Source of the DNA: Ruminococcaceae bacterium UBA6392
Lineage (GTDB): Bacteria > Bacillota > Clostridia > Oscillospirales > Acutalibacteraceae
Direction: 5' to 3'
DNA length: 10,146 nt
NCBI GenBank assembly: GCA_002438685.1
Contig: DJQG01000143.1
Coordinates: 6,050-16,195 of the forward strand
Both the position numbers and the translations under genes were made by a program. The notes under the pieces are model-generated. The model worked only from the letters and a program-made list of their open reading frames with translations. It was not told the origin of the DNA and did no database searches. Positions 7,538-10,146 of this stretch are shown here, piece by piece; the first letter of the stretch is position 1, and each line of letters opens with the position of its first letter.

Positions 7538-8105
7538 TTTCGTCTTCTCCGTTGGGCTTGAGCTTGCCAGCCTTTTGCAGCTCGGCAGCTATTTTCATGC
7601 CGATCGCCGTGCCTATGAAGCCGAGCGCCACGGTGCCGAGCGAAGTAAATATCGAAGCTATCGGGCGCGCGAGCAGCTGCTCATAGCTCTGTCCGTTGAG
7701 CCAGATGCTGAAAAGCACTGAAATCGGCAGAGAGAGCGGCATATATATTCCCGCCGTGAAAAGCACGGAGCCTTTCTTCTTATAACCTCTGAAGAACAGG
7801 AGCATCAGAAGTTCCGCGATGATAGCCGCCACAAAATTATTGAAGAACATGACGGGTGAAAAGAACACGAGCGGAGCGCCGGAAAACAGACCGATTATGG
7901 TCAGCGCGCCGGGCTTTCTGACTTTCATCAGGCCTATCGCGCAGAAGAGCGCATATATCGGAGCCGCCGCCATGTTGCGGAGTCCGAACAAAGTCGTGTG
8001 CATAACGAGCGGCATGGTTATTCCGCCGCAGAGCGTCATCGCCGCCGAAAGAATTGCAAGGAAAACGAAATCCTTGACCTGAAATTTTTTGAAGCATTTG
8101 TTCAT
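7530..8105 (-). CDS. MptD-family putative ECF transporter S component (Trep_Strep type)
   Basis: A 191-residue membrane protein with five to six predicted helices (about 12-34, 45-62, 66-84, 88-105, 113-136, 147-174) and a charged cytoplasmic tail. The N-terminal VKDFVFLAILSAAM and GLRNMAAAPIYA segments are typical of the MptD/Trep_Strep S-component family. S components bind the substrate in the membrane and use the shared T/A motor. Substrate specificity of this family is poorly defined; a related ECF module (SiaFGH) is reported to import haem in S. pyogenes. Placement directly after the NEAT protein and before ecfT and ecfA supports a relay from the NEAT domain to this protein (inference). 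The ribosome binding site AAAGGAG (8114-8120) overlaps the end of the upstream gene; the gap between the genes is 5 nt. Confidence 0.88.
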   Translation of the reverse strand: MNKCFKKFQVKDFVFLAILSAAMTLCGGITMPLVMHTTLFGLRNMAAAPIYALFCAIGLMKVRKPGALTIIGLFSGAPLVFFSPVMFFNNFVAAIIAELLMLLFFRGYKKKGSVLFTAGIYMPLSLPISVLFSIWLNGQSYEQLLARPIASIFTSLGTVALGFIGTAIGMKIAAELQKAGKLKPNGEDENA

Positions 8106-8110
8106 TCCGG

Positions 8111-8908
8111 TTACTCCTTTATTGCTTTTCTCTTTATCACCGTTGCAGCTATGAGCGCCACTATAACGACCGCCGCAAGGATCGAACCGATTATCGCCGC
8201 GGTCTTTTTGCTTCCGCCGTTATTTGAAGCCGTCTCGGAAACGGATTCGGCAACGGATTCAGAGACAGATGCAGTCTCATTTTCCGAGATACTCTCCCCC
8301 GTCACCGTCTCTCCGGCAGAATCTGTTTCGGCAGGTGCAGAAGCCGTTGTATCAACCGAAGCTTCACCTTTTGAGCTTTCAGTCGGCTTCGCGGGAGTCA
8401 CCGCATTCGGAGCAGTATCAGCGGCAGAGCCGATATCCGCAACTTTCTTGGCGCTCGCATAGTCGATATGTATTCTCGCGGAGGGCGACATCGGCATAAC
8501 GGGTGCGGCGAACTTCACACCGACGAACTCACCATTTCCGACTATCGGAAACTCAAATGCGGACTGATATGTCGTGCCCGCTATCTTAACGCTCCCTGCG
8601 GGTTTTACTTCGACGGCGTCGCCCTCAACTCCGCCGTTTTTGTAGTACCAGAACTGCATTCCGGAGACGCTCTCCGGCGTTGCTATAGTCAAAGTCTTGC
8701 CGCCGTTTTTCACGGTCAGCAGTGCTGTATGCACAAGATATTTGTCGCCCATAGAGGTCTTGTCCTTCTGAGCGTGGTACATTTTAACGCTGACCTCATA
8801 CACTCCGTCCTGAGTCGGAGCCGAAGCAGCAAAAGCAGGCAGAGCCGCGCAGATAATTACCGCAAGCATCAAAACGACTGCAGCAACAGCCGATATTTTT
8901 CTGTTCAT
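8111..8908 (-). CDS. Secreted, membrane-anchored NEAT-domain protein
   Basis: A 265-residue surface protein. It has an Arg/Lys-start signal peptide (1-27, cleavage likely after AFA), one NEAT domain (about 34-152), a Ser/Thr/Glu/Ala-rich linker (about 158-233), a C-terminal membrane helix (236-258) and a basic tail, KRKAIKE. There is no LPXTG motif, so it is membrane-anchored rather than sortase-linked. NEAT hallmarks are DGVYEVSVK (34-42), the TSMGDKYL lip segment (51-58) and the final strand ARIHIDY (144-150). NEAT domains bind haem or haemoproteins in Isd-type uptake. The usual YxxxY haem-ligand pair in the last strands is not evident: the matching stretch is VMPMSPSARIHIDY. Start choice: a TTG 18 nt upstream is in frame, but the ATG at 8908 has GGAGGAG at ideal spacing. 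First gene of the operon. Confidence 0.9.
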   Translation of the reverse strand: MNRKISAVAAVVLMLAVIICAALPAFAASAPTQDGVYEVSVKMYHAQKDKTSMGDKYLVHTALLTVKNGGKTLTIATPESVSGMQFWYYKNGGVEGDAVEVKPAGSVKIAGTTYQSAFEFPIVGNGEFVGVKFAAPVMPMSPSARIHIDYASAKKVADIGSAADTAPNAVTPAKPTESSKGEASVDTTASAPAETDSAGETVTGESISENETASVSESVAESVSETASNNGGSKKTAAIIGSILAAVVIVALIAATVIKRKAIKE

Positions 8909-8912
8909 GTTT

Positions 8913-8919
8913 CTCCTCC
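8913..8919 (-). promoter_or_regulatory. ribosome binding site fixing the NEAT gene start
   Basis: GGAGGAG followed by AAAC and ATG (8908) is a near-perfect Shine-Dalgarno site. It makes the upstream in-frame TTG at 8926 unlikely as a start, because that TTG would place the Shine-Dalgarno inside the coding region. Confidence 0.85.
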
Positions 8920-8926
8920 GTTTCAA

Positions 8927-8940
8927 TTAGTTCTCGCTAA
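8927..8940. promoter_or_regulatory. operator-like inverted repeat, site 3 (TTAG-N6-CTAA)
   Basis: TTAG (8927-8930) and CTAA (8937-8940) flank six bases, TTCTCG. The site lies 8 nt upstream of the ribosome binding site, in the leader of the NEAT operon. It has the same half-sites and spacer length as two further copies upstream, and is the least extended of the three. Confidence 0.45.
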
Positions 8941-8943
8941 CCG

Positions 8944-8973
8944 CAATGCAAAAAGCAAACGCCGTTTCGGCGT
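8944..8973 (-). terminator. leader hairpin with T-rich tail, possible attenuator
   Basis: On the - strand ACGCCG pairs with CGGCGT (8959-8973, loop AAA), followed directly by TTGCTTTTTGC. It lies inside the roughly 140-nt leader before the NEAT gene, so it could cause premature termination. It could also be incidental, since the stem is only 6 bp and no competing antiterminator was identified. Confidence 0.4.
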
Positions 8974-8991
8974 CACAGTACCTTTTCTCGA

Positions 8992-9005
8992 TTAGCATTA
9001 ACTAA
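8992..9005. promoter_or_regulatory. operator-like inverted repeat, site 2 (TTAG-N6-CTAA)
   Basis: TTAG (8992-8995) and CTAA (9002-9005) flank CATTAA. Its bases match site 1 at TTAGC and CTA-C. It lies 37 bp from site 1, inside the predicted transcribed leader. Confidence 0.55.
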
Positions 9006-9024
9006 CTATAAATCTTAAAGTCAG

Positions 9025-9046
9025 CCGGTTAGCCAATGCTATCCGG
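9025..9046. promoter_or_regulatory. 22-bp palindromic operator candidate, site 1
   Basis: CCGGTTAGC (9025-9033), CAAT, GCTATCCGG (9038-9046): two 9-base arms with one mismatch, containing TTAG-N6-CTAT. It starts about 10 bp downstream of the -10 box, so a bound repressor would cover the transcription start. A metal-responsive repressor of the DtxR or Fur type is plausible given the operon, but the layout does not match either consensus well enough to name it. Confidence 0.65.
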
Positions 9047-9055
9047 TTCGATATT

Positions 9056-9084
9056 ATTCTACCAATCATTTGGCTTTATGTCAA
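9056..9084 (-). promoter_or_regulatory. promoter of the NEAT/ECF/ABC operon
   Basis: On the - strand TTGACA (9084-9079) and TAGAAT (9061-9056) are separated by 17 bp. The predicted start point is near 9049, giving a leader of about 140 nt to the ATG at 8908. No other good promoter was seen within the seven-gene run. Confidence 0.75.
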
Positions 9085-9214
9085 TATCATCGGCAAAATT
9101 CCGTATATCTGCCCTTTTTCGCGCTGTGTCAGGCGCAAAAATTATGTAAAGTGGAGATTAATTTGCGTTTGCTGTTAGCGCGGCAGACTCGGTATTGGGT
9201 CGGCAGGTAAAGTA
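9085..9214. other. intergenic stretch without recognised feature
   Basis: No coding region or RNA gene was recognised between the operon promoter and the hairpin at 9215. It holds only an imperfect, bulged inverted repeat (9134-9144 with 9159-9167) of doubtful meaning. It may be debris of the decayed recombinase element. Confidence 0.5.
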
Positions 9215-9252
9215 AAACAGAGCAGAAAGATTTTAGTCTTACCGCTCTGTTT
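9215..9252. repeat. second copy of the post-hypB hairpin (dispersed terminator-like repeat)
   Basis: Arms 9215-9230 and 9237-9252 pair around the loop TTTTAG with two internal mismatches. The segment 9221-9256 matches 1611-1646 at 32 of 36 positions without gaps. One difference is compensatory (C-G at 1609/1638 becomes A-T at 9219/9248), which keeps the stem. T-rich sequence follows on both strands (TGTTAA on +, TACTTTA on -), so it may act as a terminator either way. Confidence 0.7.
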
Positions 9253-9266
9253 GTTAAACATGATAG

Positions 9267-9821
9267 CTTTTTGACAACCGCCGAATCGAGATAATCACCG
9301 ACGCAATCATAAAAAAATTTAAAGAGATGTTTGACAGCTCCGGCGAAGAAGCTTTCCTGCGGCGGCTGCGCAGCATAGACCGCGAGGTAGACGAAGCCGT
9401 CGACGCGCTTTTAAAAACAAAAAATCCAGCCGCACTTGACAAAATCAACGCACGACTGGAAGATTTGCAGATTGAAAGAAACGGCGTCGAAGCGGAGCTC
9501 TCGAAATTTCGCATCACCAAAGATGTTATCCCCGACCGCGAGGATTTGCTCGAGTGGCTCAAGTCGTTTCAAGGCGACGCCCTCGACCCGGAGTATCAGA
9601 AAAAGATGATTGACACCTTTATCAACGCGATATATCTCTATGATGATAAAGTGGTCATTTGCTTTAATCTCAAGGGCGGAAAGCAGGTCTCAGGAATAGA
9701 AGAGCTCGAACACTCAGAAGAGTTAGACGAGTGTTCGAGCAGCTTATTAAATGGCTCCCCCTGTTGGACTCGAACCAACGACCCTGCGGTTAACAGCCGC
9801 ATGCTCTACCGACTGAGCTAA
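9267..9821 (+). pseudogene. C-terminal remnant of a large serine recombinase
   Basis: An open stretch from 9267 (after a TAG at 9264) to a stop at 9819-9821 encodes the tail of a large serine recombinase as found in integrative elements of gut Clostridia. Recognisable parts are the coiled-coil arm (RLRSIDREVDEAVDALL through DLQIERNGVEAELSKF) and the C-terminal block EDLLEWLKSF, then DPEYQKKMIDTFINAIYLYD and DDKVVICFNLKGGKQVS. The N-terminal catalytic domain with its Ser, the recombinase domain and the zinc ribbon are missing, so it cannot be active. An ATG at 9327 exists, but no ribosome binding site or promoter was recognised. Past about 9700 the family resemblance ends, and the frame runs through an inverted repeat into the antisense of tRNA-Asn, giving the artefactual tail CWTRTNDPAVNSRMLYRLS. 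Probably the scar of a lost element; it may still be transcribed antisense from the tRNA cluster. Confidence 0.82.
9704..9740 (-). terminator. perfect 12-bp inverted repeat, probable terminator of the 5S/tRNA cluster
   Basis: GCTCGAACACTC (9704-9715) and GAGTGTTCGAGC (9729-9740) are exact complements around a 13-nt loop. On the - strand the repeat starts 12 nt after the 3' end of tRNA-Asn and is followed by TCTTCTATTCC, which fits a terminator of the stable-RNA transcript. It lies within the recombinase remnant frame, so it may instead be part of the old element's end. Confidence 0.6.
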
Positions 9822-9827
9822 GGAGGA
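9752..9827 (-). tRNA. tRNA-Asn (anticodon GTT)
   Basis: A complete cloverleaf on the - strand: acceptor TCCTCCT with AGGGGGA (one G-U pair), D arm beginning GCTCAG, anticodon stem TGCGG/CCGCA with loop CTGTTAA (anticodon complement at 9792-9794), T loop TTCGAGT, discriminator G and an encoded CCA (9752-9754). It is the last gene of the 5S/tRNA cluster; the recombinase remnant runs antisense into it. Confidence 0.97.
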
Positions 9828-9834
9828 ATGTTAC

Positions 9835-9859
9835 TACCGCCCAGTATTAGTGGGCGGTA
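9835..9859. other. spacer hairpin between 5S rRNA and tRNA-Asn
   Basis: TACCGCCCA (9835-9843) and TGGGCGGTA (9851-9859) form a perfect 9-bp stem with a 7-nt loop. On the - strand no T run follows and tRNA-Asn starts shortly after, so an RNA-processing stem is more likely than a terminator. On the + strand it is followed by ATTTGTG. Confidence 0.6.
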
Positions 9860-9865
9860 ATTTGT

Positions 9866-9981
<116 letters not shown>

Positions 9982-9988
9982 TCTATCT

Positions 9989-10007
9989 TTAACGCTTTTA
10001 ACGTTAA
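9989..10007. other. short inverted repeat between tRNA-Glu and 5S rRNA
   Basis: TTAACG (9989-9994) and CGTTAA (10002-10007) pair around a 7-nt loop. It lies 8 nt upstream of the 5S 5' end on the - strand and may guide 5S precursor processing. The rest of the 65-nt spacer is AT-rich with no convincing promoter. Confidence 0.35.
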
Positions 10008-10046
10008 ATCCATATATATTCTACATCGCTTTCGCGCTGTTTTCTT

Positions 10047-10122
10047 TGGTGACCCGTACGGGATTCGAACCCATGTTGCCGGCGTGAGAGGCCGGAGTCT
10101 TAGGCCACTTGACCAACGGGCC
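10047..10122 (-). tRNA. tRNA-Glu (anticodon CTC)
   Basis: A full cloverleaf on the - strand: acceptor GGCCCGT with ACGGGTC, D arm with GGTCAAGTGGCC, anticodon stem CCGGC/GCCGG with loop CTCTCAC (anticodon CTC, complement at 10086-10088), T loop TTCGAAT, discriminator A and an encoded CCA (10047-10049). Confidence 0.95.
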
Positions 10123-10125
10123 GTA

Positions 10126-10146
10126 TGGTACACCTTCAGGGACTCG
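10126..10146 (-). tRNA. 3' end of a further tRNA, cut by the window edge
   Basis: On the - strand the last bases read as the end of a T loop (CGAGT), a T stem CCCTG, an acceptor strand AAGGTGT, discriminator A and CCA, with only 3 nt before tRNA-Glu. This fits a tandem tRNA. The anticodon is outside the window, so the amino acid is unknown. Confidence 0.6.

Noticed and set aside
8909..8926. TTG at 8926 as the start of the NEAT protein
   Set aside because: The ATG at 8908 has an ideal GGAGGAG site; starting at the TTG would put that site inside the coding sequence.
9134..9167. Imperfect inverted repeat CGCAAAAATTA / TAATTTGCG
   Set aside because: The arms differ in length, the loop is AT-rich and there is no gene or promoter context; compatible with chance.
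9254..9562. - strand Ser-rich open frame opposite the recombinase remnant
   Set aside because: Low-complexity shadow of the recombinase coiled-coil region; the + strand product matches a known protein block.
9982..10046. Promoter for 5S rRNA in the tRNA-Glu/5S spacer (TAGAAT, TATATAT)
   Set aside because: No acceptable -35 element lies 16-18 bp upstream on the - strand.

Overview
The window looks like chromosomal DNA of an anaerobic, H2-metabolising member of the Clostridia (Bacillota), probably a gut Oscillospirales-type organism. The reasons are the [FeFe]-hydrogenase, strong AGGAGG-type ribosome binding sites, sigma-A-type promoters, the NEAT/ECF gene set and a recombinase tail of the type common in gut Clostridia. 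This placement is inference; no taxonomic marker was searched.

Left part, + strand (1-1650): the 3' end of an [FeFe]-hydrogenase gene whose start lies outside the window, a weak hairpin, a good promoter (TTGACA-17-TAAAAT), hypB (nickel-insertion GTPase), and a long hairpin terminator that also serves the convergent operon.

Centre, - strand (8908 down to 1675): one tightly packed seven-gene operon. In transcription order it encodes a secreted, membrane-anchored NEAT-domain protein, an MptD-type ECF substrate-binding (S) membrane protein, EcfT, a two-domain EcfA ATPase, two half-size ABC proteins of exporter fold that probably form a heterodimer, and a Cys-rich YgbA_NO family protein. All junctions are overlaps of 4-13 bp or gaps of 4-5 bp. 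The composition suggests a haem/tetrapyrrole or iron-complex acquisition system. It resembles the shr/sia region of Streptococcus pyogenes, whose SiaFGH proteins are an ECF-type haem transporter. The substrate here is inferred.

Operon control region (8909-9090): a strong promoter (TTGACA-17-TAGAAT), a leader of about 140 nt, and three inverted repeats of the form TTAG-N6-CTA(A/T). The first is the core of a near-perfect 22-bp palindrome just downstream of the predicted start point. They look like operators for a metal-responsive repressor, but I cannot assign the regulator. The leader also has a GC-rich hairpin followed by T-rich sequence.

Right part (9100-10146): a second copy of the post-hypB hairpin (32 of 36 bases identical), a decayed C-terminal remnant of a large serine recombinase whose frame runs into the antisense of tRNA-Asn, and a - strand stable-RNA cluster: 3' end of a tRNA at the window edge, tRNA-Glu(CTC), 5S rRNA, tRNA-Asn(GTT). 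All three tRNAs appear to encode CCA.
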